Positions 1 through 8,295 of a DNA stretch of 60,192 nucleotides are shown here, one piece after another; within the stretch, counting starts at the first letter, position 1; the number at the start of each line of letters is the position of its first letter. Made by a program: the position numbers and the translations under genes. A model generated the notes under the pieces. The model worked only from the letters and a program-made list of their open reading frames with translations. It searched no databases and had not been told where the DNA came from. The stretch comes from Crocinitomicaceae bacterium (GTDB lineage Bacteria; Bacteroidota; Bacteroidia; Flavobacteriales_D; Crocinitomicaceae): positions 1 through 60,192 of the forward strand of contig JAQWKT010000074.1 in the NCBI GenBank assembly GCA_029247685.1, written 5' to 3'.

Positions 1-219
1 AACATCAGAATTTGCAGTTTTTGTATAATCGTTTGTGGACCCAATCGTTCTTGAATCATAAAGGTTTATTGGAGCTGTTTCCCAAATATCTAGGGCTTTT
101 CCTTCAGCAAAACCTTCTTTAATATCCAATAGAACAATTTCATTGGCAATTTCTCTAGTTGCTAAAACATCAGCGCAAGTTGCTCCAACATTTCCGGCAC
201 CTACTACAGTAACTTTCAT
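1..219 (-). CDS. mdh: Malate dehydrogenase, N-terminal part (cut by window edge)
   Basis: Minus-strand reading from an ATG at 219 gives 73 residues before the window ends. It opens with a Rossmann NAD-binding motif, GAGNVG at residues 7-12, in the order expected for lactate/malate dehydrogenases, and has Asp32 at the end of the second beta strand, which in this family favours NAD over NADP. The start [13 protein letters not shown] and the segment GKALDIWE match bacterial malate dehydrogenase. The enzyme interconverts malate and oxaloacetate in the TCA cycle in the cytoplasm. The catalytic His and the substrate arginines lie beyond the window, so the malate versus lactate assignment rests on overall likeness. 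It is divergent from the ECF sigma gene, with 145 bp between them. Confidence 0.9.
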   Translation of the reverse strand, partial: MKVTVVGAGNVGATCADVLATREIANEIVLLDIKEGFAEGKALDIWETAPINLYDSRTIGSTNDYTKTANSDV

Positions 220-364
220 AAATTAATTATTTAAATGATTTTTGTTTTTTCATTATCTATATCTGCGAAATTAATATTTTTGTTAAAATTTTACACTTTT
301 TTTTAAAAACTTAAAATTAATAGGCAACCCATTTACAAAAGCATCGTTTAAAAACTAATAAAGC

Positions 365-934
365 TTGAAAAATCAAGAAGAACTTAAAAAACTTGTTGAT
401 GGTTGTGTAAAAAACAACCGTCGTGCGCAGGAAGAACTATTTAAATTGTTCTATGGGAAGATGTTGGGAGTTTGTCTTCGTTACATGAGTGATCGAGACA
501 CTGCTCAAGAGGTTCTTCAACAAGGTTTTATTAAGGTCTTTGAAAAAATTGGTGTTTTTGACTTTAAAGGATCTCTTGAAGGTTGGATAAGAAGAATAGT
601 TACTAATACAGCTATTGATGCTATCCGAAAATCTAAAAGAAATCCATATTTAAGTGACGATGACCAGTTTTTTAAAGATGAAGTTGTTAATGAATTTGAA
701 CAAAAAGAAGAAATGAATATTTTAAATTTACGTGCAGAAGCAGCAATGAACGCCATTCAGGAATTATCTCCTGGATATCGTGCTGTTTTTAATCTGTATG
801 TAATTGAAGATTATTCACATAAAGAAATTGCCGATAAATTAGGTATTAGTGAAGGTACTTCCAAATCTAACTTAGCCAAGGCAAAAATGAACTTACAAAA
901 AATACTAAAGCGTAAATACACAACAAAATTTTAA
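365..934 (+). CDS. ECF-type RNA polymerase sigma factor
   Basis: This 189-residue protein has the two-domain layout of an extracytoplasmic-function sigma factor. Region 2 covers about residues 25-90 and includes the -10 recognition segment around GWIRRIVTNTAIDAIRK. Region 4 covers about 128-186 and has a helix-turn-helix around HKEIADKLGISEGTSKSNL. The start must be TTG: an in-frame stop lies two codons upstream at 359-361 and the next ATG is at residue 32, inside region 2. One base separates it from the next gene, which encodes a membrane-anchored protein with a cytoplasmic N-terminus. That is the usual sigma/anti-sigma pairing, although the anti-sigma role is inferred. Target promoters cannot be deduced from this window. 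Confidence 0.92.
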   Translation: MKNQEELKKLVDGCVKNNRRAQEELFKLFYGKMLGVCLRYMSDRDTAQEVLQQGFIKVFEKIGVFDFKGSLEGWIRRIVTNTAIDAIRKSKRNPYLSDDDQFFKDEVVNEFEQKEEMNILNLRAEAAMNAIQELSPGYRAVFNLYVIEDYSHKEIADKLGISEGTSKSNLAKAKMNLQKILKRKYTTKF

Positions 935-935
935 A

Positions 936-2129
936 ATGAAAAATCAATTTGAAGAACATTTTAAGAACCTGTTAAAGGAGAACGAACAGCCATTTGATTC
1001 ACAAGCATGGGAACAAATGAGTGCTAAGCTTGATGTAACAATGCCTGTTCAAGGTGCGGAAGGAGCACAAAATCCAACAGGAAACGAAGGCATTCAGGGC
1101 ACTCAAATTACTCAAGGTGCAAAAGGACTATCATCATTATCTAAACTAATCCTCATCGGTACAACAACCACAGCTGTGGTTGTTGGAACCATTTTTACTG
1201 TGGATAAACTCAACGATAAAGATGTTTCTAAAAAAACAGAAATCGTTCAGACTATTACTCCTGGACCAGACACTAAAGGACCAGACAATATCGGACCGGA
1301 TACTAAAGGTCCGGATACTAAAGGACCGGATACTAAAGGACCGGATGGTAATAAAGAAAAAATTATTGTTAAAGGGGTTTATGACATGTGTCTAGGAACG
1401 AAACAAACCATTACTAACTCAAATGCTATTGATTTAATCGTAAAAAGCTCAGATGGAGGAGAATGGAAGATTCCTTCTAACAGCAAATTAATTTTTACTC
1501 CAAAAACATCTGGAATACACCAAATTGGATTTGTTAAAAATCAAATTTTCGAAGAAATTGTTGAATTTGAAGTTTCAGAAGCTGTAACAAGTGCATTCGA
1601 ATATGAAGATTTAGAGTATATAAAAGGTATTCCTACCACAAAAGCATATGCTAACGAAAATATTCAATCTCCAGTTTGGGAAATAGTTGGGGTTTCCAAT
1701 CCTCAAAAAGGAAAAAGCATTGAAGCCAATATCTATAAAAAGGGACGATATAAATTAAATCTTAAAGGAAATTTATATGGATGTGAAATAAACGAAACAC
1801 AGGAAATAGATATTCCGGAATACAATTTATTAGCTGTAAATGCTTTCATTCCTGAATCTTTTGACAGTAAAAAGAATACATTTATTCCTTTTGCTTTGAC
1901 GCAACGAGAGGTTTCATTTAGAATGATCATTAAAGACCCTAGAGATGGTGGAATAGTTTACGAAACTACTGAAACTTCAATGCCATGGGATGGAATAGAT
2001 AGAAGAAATGGACAAATAGCAGAGACAGGAGTAAATATCCCACCTTATGTTTGGATGGTAGAATTAATTAATCCAAATCCAGGAGAACCAAAAGTTTATC
2101 AGGGAACTATTAAACTTATCAATAAATAA
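936..2129 (+). CDS. Membrane-anchored putative anti-sigma partner with GPDTK repeats and gliding-type C-terminus
   Basis: The 397-residue product has a short charged N-terminal region (1-35, with a PFDSQAWEQMSAKLD-type segment common in Bacteroidetes proteins encoded after ECF sigma factors), a single membrane segment at about 70-89, and six GPDTK-like pentapeptides at 110-139. A beta-rich periplasmic region follows. The last ~95 residues resemble the type B T9SS/gliding-motility C-terminal domain: they share the order N-F-P, IPFAL, GGIVYET, PWDGIDRRNG and a final Q-G-T-I-K-L strand with the tail of the PKD protein at 19981-23745. It probably forms one transcription unit with the sigma gene. 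Acting as an anti-sigma factor that senses envelope or secretion state is inference; no classical zinc-binding ZAS motif is present. Confidence 0.7.
   Translation: MKNQFEEHFKNLLKENEQPFDSQAWEQMSAKLDVTMPVQGAEGAQNPTGNEGIQGTQITQGAKGLSSLSKLILIGTTTTAVVVGTIFTVDKLNDKDVSKKTEIVQTITPGPDTKGPDNIGPDTKGPDTKGPDTKGPDGNKEKIIVKGVYDMCLGTKQTITNSNAIDLIVKSSDGGEWKIPSNSKLIFTPKTSGIHQIGFVKNQIFEEIVEFEVSEAVTSAFEYEDLEYIKGIPTTKAYANENIQSPVWEIVGVSNPQKGKSIEANIYKKGRYKLNLKGNLYGCEINETQEIDIPEYNLLAVNAFIPESFDSKKNTFIPFALTQREVSFRMIIKDPRDGGIVYETTETSMPWDGIDRRNGQIAETGVNIPPYVWMVELINPNPGEPKVYQGTIKLINK
1263..1352 (+). repeat. Six in-frame 15-bp tandem repeats encoding GPDTK
   Basis: Six consecutive 15-bp units with consensus GGACCGGATACTAAA encode GPDTK, GPDNI, GPDTK, GPDTK, GPDTK and GPDGN. 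The first two units use CCAGAC and the rest CCGGAT, so the later units look like recent duplications. They lie just outside the predicted membrane segment and probably form an extended spacer. Changes in copy number would keep the reading frame. Confidence 0.9.
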
Positions 2130-2133
2130 ACCA

Positions 2134-3285
2134 TTATTTATCCTTAAGAGAGCCTTTATAGATTTCAAACTTTCTAAAACTGCATTCTATATTCCCATTA
2201 AAGACCTTTATTTTATTTGCATGTTTTAAGCCTATATTTTTATAGGCTTCCATGTTTGAGGATATCATCCAAAAATCACTTCCAACCATATTTGTTTTTA
2301 GCCAGTTTCCTATTGATTCGTACAATACATCTATATCCTCCCCCATTCTTTCTCCGTAGGGAGGATTGGTTAATATAAAAAAGGGGTCGTCATTGTTTTT
2401 TATGCTATCAAAAGGTTTTACTTGAATATCTAAGTTTCTGGCAAAAGAAAAAGATCTTATATTTCTTCTGGCTTTTATTACCATGGAATCGCTGATGTCT
2501 GATCCAATAATGGGAACTGGTAATTTTAATTGTCTTCTTTCAATTTTATTATAAATAGACTCCCATAAATCGGGGTTATAATTTAATAGATTTTGAAACG
2601 CATAATATCTACGCTCAAGATTTGATGGCAAACCAGTGCTTAATAAAGCTGCTTCTAATAAAATCGTACCTGACCCACAAAATGGATCTAAAAAAGGAGT
2701 TTTTTTATCCCATCCAGACATTCTTAGTAAACACGCTGCCACAACTTCGTTTAATGGTGCCTGACCCATTTCTTTTCGATATCCACGTTGAAATAAAGGT
2801 GCTCCACTTGTATTTAAAGAAAGAGTAACCAAATTATTCCGAACATATAAATCCAATAATATTTCAGGTTTGGAAGTAGAAACATCTGGTCTTTTTCCAT
2901 ATTTATCTCTAAATAGATCTACTACAGCATCTTTCACTAATAATAATGGATATTGAGTATTTCTAAAAGTATCTGAAAAAACAGCCCCTTTAACTGCTAT
3001 TGTTTTGTTATAAGAAAACAGTTGATCCCATTTAATTTGCTTTGTTTTTAAATACAAATCCCTTTCAGATTTAATTGAAAAAACAGCTAATTCAGCAAGA
3101 ACTGAAATAGCACATCTAAGATGTAGGTTTAAAAAATAAATATCATGCCATGTCCCTTTAACTTGAACTGCTCGGTTTAAAATAGAGGTTGGGGTATAAT
3201 TAAGCTCTTTTAATTCCTCAACAAGAACATTTTCAAATCCATAAAATGTCTTAATCGTTATCTTAATATTATTATCAATATTCAT
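2134..3285 (-). CDS. THUMP-domain class I methyltransferase, RlmL-like (23S rRNA guanine-N2)
   Basis: The 383-residue protein has an N-terminal ferredoxin-like plus THUMP RNA-binding region (about 1-155) and a Rossmann methyltransferase domain. The SAM-binding motif is DPFCGSG at 200-206 and the amino-methyltransferase catalytic motif is NPPY at 307-310, followed by GERMG. This matches the RlmL N-terminal half (m2G2445 of 23S rRNA in E. coli). The RlmK half found in the E. coli fusion is absent, as is usual outside gammaproteobacteria. The tRNA m2G6 enzyme TrmN is a close relative, so the exact target RNA is uncertain. It is convergent with the anti-sigma-like gene (4 bp gap) and divergent from the patatin gene. 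Confidence 0.85.
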   Translation of the reverse strand: MNIDNNIKITIKTFYGFENVLVEELKELNYTPTSILNRAVQVKGTWHDIYFLNLHLRCAISVLAELAVFSIKSERDLYLKTKQIKWDQLFSYNKTIAVKGAVFSDTFRNTQYPLLLVKDAVVDLFRDKYGKRPDVSTSKPEILLDLYVRNNLVTLSLNTSGAPLFQRGYRKEMGQAPLNEVVAACLLRMSGWDKKTPFLDPFCGSGTILLEAALLSTGLPSNLERRYYAFQNLLNYNPDLWESIYNKIERRQLKLPVPIIGSDISDSMVIKARRNIRSFSFARNLDIQVKPFDSIKNNDDPFFILTNPPYGERMGEDIDVLYESIGNWLKTNMVGSDFWMISSNMEAYKNIGLKHANKIKVFNGNIECSFRKFEIYKGSLKDK

Positions 3286-3306
3286 TTATACAATCAATTG
3301 AATAAT

Positions 3307-3314
3307 TAAATTTG
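3307..3314 (+). promoter_or_regulatory. Bacteroidetes -7 promoter box TAAATTTG for the patatin gene
   Basis: TAAATTTG matches the Bacteroidetes -7 consensus TAnnTTTG and ends 17 bp before the TTG start at 3332. No good TTTG -33 element is visible upstream, so support rests on the -7 box and its position. Confidence 0.4.
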
Positions 3315-3331
3315 TCACAAATAAACGAATA

Positions 3332-5632
3332 TTGAAACAAAATACACTAGTCTTTCTTATATACTTCTTCTTTTTATTTTCTTTTTCATCAGTTTTAGGG
3401 CAAGAAAAAGTTGGGTTAGTTTTAAGTGGTGGTGGCGTTACAGGCATGGCGCACATTGGAGTTATTAAAGCACTTGAAGAAAATGACATTCCAATAGATT
3501 ATATCACAGGAACCTCTGCGGGAGCATTTATTGGAGCGATGTATTCTTGTGGATATTCCGCAAAAGAAATAGAAGCATTTGTTTTATCTGATGATTACCA
3601 AAAACAAGCTCGGGGTATTCTAAAAGACGAGCAACGATTTTTTTTCAGAGAATCTGGTCAAAATTCAAGTTTATTAAGCCTAGAATTTTCAAAAGATAGT
3701 CTTTTTTTTCGTTCACTACCGTTAAATGTAGTATCCTCAGCTCTTCTGGATTATTCTCTAATGAATTATTTTGGTATAGTTAACGCAAGTTTAAGTATGG
3801 ATAAAAGTTTTGACAGTTTATTTGTGCCATTTCGTTGCATTGCTTCGGATGTCGCTTTTAAAAAAGCGGTTACCTTTAAAAAAGGAGATCTTAATAAAGC
3901 GGTAAGAGCTTCGATGACCTATCCATTTTACCTTAAACCAATAAACATTGACGGAACCTTATTCTATGACGGTGGATTATATAACAATTTCCCATCCGAC
4001 ATTATGTATAATGATTTTAATCCCGATTATATTATAGGAAGTAATGTTTCCTCTAACTCAGCCCCACCTGATGAAAATGATTTAATTGGCATCGTTACCA
4101 ATATGCTTGTTTCCCATTCTTCATTCAATCTTCCTTGTGAAGAAGGGATTATGATTGAACCAAAAGTAAATGTTAAAACTTTTGATTTTGAAAAAGTAAA
4201 AATGGCAATTGATGAGGGATATAGGGAAACCATGAAAAAAATTGACTCCATTAAAAATTATTTAAATTCAAGAACCACCCAAAAAGAACTTTTTAACGCT
4301 AGAAAAAAATTCCGAAATAAAATAAAGGATTTAAAAATAAGTAGCATTACCCATAATTTTTATGAAAAAAAACATATCGATTTTGTTAAATATTCTCTTA
4401 AGAAAAAGAAAAGAAAAACCTATATTGACGAAGAAGAATTACATAAGAGATATTATCGTTTATACGCTTCACCACATATTGATTTTCTTTTTCCCTCTTT
4501 AACGATGAAAGAGGACTCTACTTTTAATTTAGATATTTATACTCAAAAATCAAAAGAATTTAGAATTGACATCGGAGGACATATTTCCTCAAGACCTATA
4601 AACACCGGATATGTTTCTTTTCAATATCGTAACATTGGCAAAATCGGTTCTGTTTTTCACGCAGAAACCTACTTTGGTAAATTTTATGGCTCTCTTAAAC
4701 TTAATTATACTGCTGACTTTCCATTTCAATATCCTTTTTCTATTACTCCATATTTTGTTTTAAATAGGTGGGATTATTTTAGAAGTTTTTCTACTTTTTT
4801 TGAAGATGTTCAACCTTCTTTTCTTATTCAAAATGAATTATACCTTGGAATTAAACTAAGTCATCCAATAGGGAACAATACAAAATCCACTTTTGATTTA
4901 CGATCTTTTGATCTTGATGATCGCTATTTTCAAAATGATAATTTCACAAACATTGACACAACAGATAAAACCAATTTTATTGGTGGAACTGCCAGCTGGG
5001 ATATAAATTATAACACTCTAAATAGAAAACAATTTGCAAATGCTGGAAGTTTTTTTCGTTTAAAAATAAGATATGTATCCGGTCAAGAATATACCATACC
5101 AGGATCAACATCTGTATTTGAAGATACCATTATAAAAAAACATAAATGGTTAAGTTTTCATGCGGATATACAATCGTATATCCTTAAGAATAAGAAATTT
5201 CAAATTGGCACAAAATTGTTAAGTACGTTTAATACCCAATCTTTGTTTTCAAATTACACCGCAAGTTTATTATCCATGCCCAGCTTTTCAATCAACCCAG
5301 ATCTAGAAACTTTCTTTTTACCGGAATATCGATCTCCTCAACATATTGGTGGAGGCTTAGACTTAATATACAATATTAAAAAGAACCTAGAATTAAGGTT
5401 AGAAACTTATTTTTACCAACCTTTTTTATTATTAACTAAAAATGACGATGGTACGCATCAATATACCGAACCATTTAAAGGAAGTGCATGGTTATCGGCA
5501 TTTTCTTTTGTTTTTCACACACCTGTTGGCCCAATAAGAACTACTTTAAATTGGTTACCTAAACAAAAATCTCCTTTCATTTTTCAATTTAGTTATGGCT
5601 ATACTATCTTTAATGAAAGAGCTATTAGATAA
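3332..5632 (+). CDS. Exported patatin-like phospholipase fused to an outer-membrane beta-barrel
   Basis: The 766-residue protein starts with a signal peptide (about 1-23, ending VLGQ). The patatin domain has the oxyanion motif GGGVTG at 33-38, the nucleophile elbow GTSAG at 60-64 (Ser62) and the catalytic DGG at 213-215, so the Ser-Asp dyad is complete. From about residue 390 the sequence becomes alternating, aromatic-rich beta strands ending in a BamA/Omp85-like barrel, a layout close to PlpD-type (type Vd) proteins. It probably hydrolyses phospholipids at or outside the outer membrane. The TTG start is forced: a TGA at 3299-3301 is the last upstream stop, no ATG follows before TTG, and the next ATG lies beyond the signal peptide. 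Confidence 0.88.
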   Translation: MKQNTLVFLIYFFFLFSFSSVLGQEKVGLVLSGGGVTGMAHIGVIKALEENDIPIDYITGTSAGAFIGAMYSCGYSAKEIEAFVLSDDYQKQARGILKDEQRFFFRESGQNSSLLSLEFSKDSLFFRSLPLNVVSSALLDYSLMNYFGIVNASLSMDKSFDSLFVPFRCIASDVAFKKAVTFKKGDLNKAVRASMTYPFYLKPINIDGTLFYDGGLYNNFPSDIMYNDFNPDYIIGSNVSSNSAPPDENDLIGIVTNMLVSHSSFNLPCEEGIMIEPKVNVKTFDFEKVKMAIDEGYRETMKKIDSIKNYLNSRTTQKELFNARKKFRNKIKDLKISSITHNFYEKKHIDFVKYSLKKKKRKTYIDEEELHKRYYRLYASPHIDFLFPSLTMKEDSTFNLDIYTQKSKEFRIDIGGHISSRPINTGYVSFQYRNIGKIGSVFHAETYFGKFYGSLKLNYTADFPFQYPFSITPYFVLNRWDYFRSFSTFFEDVQPSFLIQNELYLGIKLSHPIGNNTKSTFDLRSFDLDDRYFQNDNFTNIDTTDKTNFIGGTASWDINYNTLNRKQFANAGSFFRLKIRYVSGQEYTIPGSTSVFEDTIIKKHKWLSFHADIQSYILKNKKFQIGTKLLSTFNTQSLFSNYTASLLSMPSFSINPDLETFFLPEYRSPQHIGGGLDLIYNIKKNLELRLETYFYQPFLLLTKNDDGTHQYTEPFKGSAWLSAFSFVFHTPVGPIRTTLNWLPKQKSPFIFQFSYGYTIFNERAIR

Positions 5633-5652
5633 AAACATTAAAACAAAAAATT

Positions 5653-6717
5653 ATGAAAAAAATTATCTGTGGTATTCAACAAGTAGGAATTGGAGTTCCA
5701 AATGTTGAGGAAATTTGGTCATGGTATAGAAAAGCATTTGGCATTAATATTAAAATATTTGAAGAAGCTGCCGAAGCACCTTTAATGACAAGATATACTG
5801 GAGATAAAGTACAATCAAGAACCGCAACACTAAGTCTTAGCATGGATGGAGGTGGAGGATTTGAAATATGGCAATATACAAGTCGAAATACTGAAAAAGC
5901 CTTATTTGAATTGAAACTTGGCGATTATGGCTTATTCGCTGCAAAAATAAAATCTCGAAATATTCATAAAACGTATCACTTTTATAAACAGAATAATTAT
6001 GAAATTTTAAATGAACCTTCTCCTTCGCCAGATGGAAGTCTCTCTTTTTTCATTAAAGATCCAAATAATAATATTTTTCAAGTAGTCGAGAGTAATAATT
6101 GGTTTTCAAACACTAAACACCCCTCTTTTTGTGGTGGACCAAGCGGAATGATTATTGGCGTTAGCAATATGGAAAAGTCGTTAAGCCTATATAAGGATAT
6201 CCTTGAATATGATCAACTTGTGTATGACCTTACAAATGAATTTGAAGATTTAAAAAATATCCCCGGATATCATGGTAAATATAGGAGGGTGAAACTTAAA
6301 CATTCTAGGGAAAGAATTGGACCATTTTCTGAATTACTTGGTACTTCAGAAATAGAATTAGTCCAATCAATCGATCGAAACGATTGTCGTAAGATTTTTG
6401 AAAATCGATTTTGGGGAGATTGGGGGTTTATACACCTATGCTTTGATATTCAAAGAATGGACCTATTAAAAAGCGAATGTGACAAGAAAGGGTTTCCTTT
6501 TACCGTAGATAGTGCAAATTCTTTTGATATGGGTGAAGCTGCAGGAAGATTCTCCTATATTGAAGATCCAGATGGTACGTGGATTGAATTTGTTGAAACG
6601 CATAAAGTTCCCATAATAAAAAAGATTGGATGGTATCTTAATCTACAAAAAAAAGAAAAAGGAAAAAGACTTCCACGTTTTATCTTAAAAGCTATGGGAT
6701 TAAATAAAGTGAAATAA
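5653..6717 (+). CDS. Two-domain VOC (glyoxalase/dioxygenase fold) family protein
   Basis: The 354-residue protein contains two vicinal-oxygen-chelate modules, at about 1-155 (starting IQQVGIGVPNVEEIWSWY) and 165-315 (starting GMIIGVSNMEKSLSLYKDIL and ending EDPDGTWIEFVE). Each has the beta-alpha-beta-beta-beta pattern and a C-terminal Glu expected to bind a metal, and the pairing resembles extradiol or 4-hydroxyphenylpyruvate dioxygenases. A lysine-rich tail follows. The substrate cannot be assigned. No signal peptide is visible, so it should be cytoplasmic. Its stop codon is immediately followed by the ATG of the Nudix gene, which suggests co-transcription. Confidence 0.75.
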   Translation: MKKIICGIQQVGIGVPNVEEIWSWYRKAFGINIKIFEEAAEAPLMTRYTGDKVQSRTATLSLSMDGGGGFEIWQYTSRNTEKALFELKLGDYGLFAAKIKSRNIHKTYHFYKQNNYEILNEPSPSPDGSLSFFIKDPNNNIFQVVESNNWFSNTKHPSFCGGPSGMIIGVSNMEKSLSLYKDILEYDQLVYDLTNEFEDLKNIPGYHGKYRRVKLKHSRERIGPFSELLGTSEIELVQSIDRNDCRKIFENRFWGDWGFIHLCFDIQRMDLLKSECDKKGFPFTVDSANSFDMGEAAGRFSYIEDPDGTWIEFVETHKVPIIKKIGWYLNLQKKEKGKRLPRFILKAMGLNKVK

Positions 6718-7392
6718 ATGCAAAACGATGATTCTTTTATTAAATCTATAAAAAATGCAATTCAAAAGAATCTCCCTGGTGAAGGATCTCATGTTAGCAT
6801 GACCCCATATAAAAGGGGGAAATCCAGCGACGCTAGAAAAAAAGCTTCTTCTATTAAACTTTCTGCAATAGCAATACATCTTTTTAAAGAAAAAGGCTCT
6901 GAATATTGGGAAATAATTCTGATTCAAAGAACATCTAACATGAGTTCTCATAAAAACCAAATTGCTTTTCCCGGTGGAAAAGTTGACAAAACAGATACGG
7001 ATTATGTTTTCACAGCCAAAAGAGAAAGTTTTGAAGAATTGGGAATCGACATAAACAAAGGAGAACTTCTAGGTCAATTAACCCCAGTATATATACCCGT
7101 TAGCAATTTTGATGTTTATCCTTTTGTTTTTTATCATAAGAATACTCCTCAAATAACATCAAATAAAATGGAGGTTAAAAATTATTTTAAACTAAAGCTA
7201 CAAGAACTTTTTAAGCCAGAAGCAATAGATACATTTACTTATAAAAATGAAAATGGCATCCAAATAAAAAACATTCCATGCTTTAAAATAAAGCAATTTA
7301 CTATTTGGGGAGCAACAGCTTTAATAATTAATGAATTTAAAGAGCTTCTATCGAATATAAATGACCAAAATCAAAAAGAGGAACAACATTAA
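6718..7392 (+). CDS. CoA pyrophosphatase-type Nudix hydrolase (NudL-like)
   Basis: The 224-residue protein carries the UPF0035 signature of the CoA-pyrophosphatase branch upstream of the Nudix box (LIQRTSNMSSHKNQIAFPGG at about 64-83) and then a Nudix box ending RESFEELGI. In this branch the first Glu of the classic Nudix box is often replaced, as here. Such enzymes split CoA and related dinucleotides into 3',5'-ADP and 4'-phosphopantetheine, or clear other activated compounds. The protein is cytoplasmic. It begins directly after the VOC gene stop, and a strong hairpin terminator overlaps its own stop codon. Confidence 0.85.
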   Translation: MQNDDSFIKSIKNAIQKNLPGEGSHVSMTPYKRGKSSDARKKASSIKLSAIAIHLFKEKGSEYWEIILIQRTSNMSSHKNQIAFPGGKVDKTDTDYVFTAKRESFEELGIDINKGELLGQLTPVYIPVSNFDVYPFVFYHKNTPQITSNKMEVKNYFKLKLQELFKPEAIDTFTYKNENGIQIKNIPCFKIKQFTIWGATALIINEFKELLSNINDQNQKEEQH

Positions 7393-7407
7393 TTGCTCCT
7401 CTTTTTG
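7372..7407 (+). terminator. Rho-independent terminator after the VOC-Nudix pair
   Basis: An 11-bp inverted repeat (CAAAAAGAGGA and TCCTCTTTTTG) with a 14-nt loop ends in a T run. The left arm and loop lie inside the last codons of the Nudix gene. The symmetrical A/T flanks could let it serve both strands. Confidence 0.75.
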
Positions 7408-7488
7408 CTAAACCATGCTAAACTCAAAACTACTATGAAGTAATTCTGATGCAAATATACAAACATTTATTTATAATCAAATACTTTT

Positions 7489-8178
7489 TTAATTTATTTT
7501 TCTTGCTATTGTCATTTCTCTTTTTCCAGGAGGCCCAGGGGCTGAAATAACTTCAAAACCTATTGATTTTAAATTTCTTTTAAACCCTCCTTTGGCACAA
7601 TATGTCACTAATAAACCATCTATTTTTAATAAATTAAAGGCTTTTTTTAAAACATTTATATTCCAAATTTCGGGATGAGTAGTTGGAGAGAATGCATCAA
7701 AAAATATAAGTTCAAAAGTTAAGTTATCTTCTTCATATTTTTCAATAGTTATTTTTTTCTTTTGAAAAGAAAAAAAAGAGCTAAATTGATGAAAACATTC
7801 CCAACTAGTTGTATGTAAACATTCAAAATGAGTTTTCTTTTCTTCTGGGCATTTAAAAAAAGAAAAATAATTAAGGGAACTTATATGCTCAAAAAACAAT
7901 GGAAATGGCTCTAATGATGTATACTTTATCTTTTGTTTTTTTTTATCAGCGATATCGTAAGTTAATAATGCATTTAAGCCTGTCCCAAATCCTACTTCCA
8001 ATATATTTATTTCATCTAACTCTTTTTCTAAAAATGCTAAAACTCCATGTTTAATAAATACATGTTTAGCTTCTTGAAAAGCACCATGAATAGAATGATA
8101 TGTTTCTTTAAACTGCTCACTAAAAACAGTATGACTTCCATCTCTTGTAAGTTTAACTTTTTGATTTTTTAAGGTCAT
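7489..8178 (-). CDS. mnmD: tRNA 5-methylaminomethyl-2-thiouridine methyltransferase MnmD
   Basis: The 229-residue protein has the characteristic N-terminal MnmD segment (LTRDGSHTVFSEQFKETYHS at about 10-29), the SAM motif EVGFGTGLNA at 61-70, and the FFDAFSPTTHPEIW motif near 160. It performs the last methylation of the wobble uridine in tRNAs for split codon boxes, giving mnm5s2U34. This is the stand-alone methyltransferase form, without the FAD-dependent MnmC oxidase half, as is normal in Bacteroidetes. It is divergent from dnaB across 117 bp and transcribed alone. Confidence 0.92.
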   Translation of the reverse strand: MTLKNQKVKLTRDGSHTVFSEQFKETYHSIHGAFQEAKHVFIKHGVLAFLEKELDEINILEVGFGTGLNALLTYDIADKKKQKIKYTSLEPFPLFFEHISSLNYFSFFKCPEEKKTHFECLHTTSWECFHQFSSFFSFQKKKITIEKYEEDNLTFELIFFDAFSPTTHPEIWNINVLKKAFNLLKIDGLLVTYCAKGGFKRNLKSIGFEVISAPGPPGKREMTIARKIN

Positions 8179-8280
8179 CTAATTAATGTAATTAATTATT
8201 AAGTATATACTGAAAAAGAACAACACAAATATATTTTAAAAAAAACGGGTTTTATAAAAAAATATAGAACTTGAATTGCT

Positions 8281-8288
8281 TATATTTG
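8281..8288 (+). promoter_or_regulatory. -7 promoter box TATATTTG immediately upstream of dnaB
   Basis: TATATTTG fits TAnnTTTG exactly and ends only 7 bp before the dnaB ATG at 8296. Transcription would start at or within a few bases of the start codon, implying a leaderless or nearly leaderless mRNA. No clear -33 TTTG is seen. Confidence 0.5.
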
Positions 8289-8295
8289 TTATTGC

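Noticed and set aside
220-364. Regulatory RNA or riboswitch upstream of the sigma gene
   Set aside because: Only AT-rich sequence with a lone TATTTTTG (275-282) and no -33 partner or stable structure visible.
1263-1352. CRISPR-like repeat array
   Set aside because: Contiguous 15-bp coding repeats with no spacers and no cas genes.
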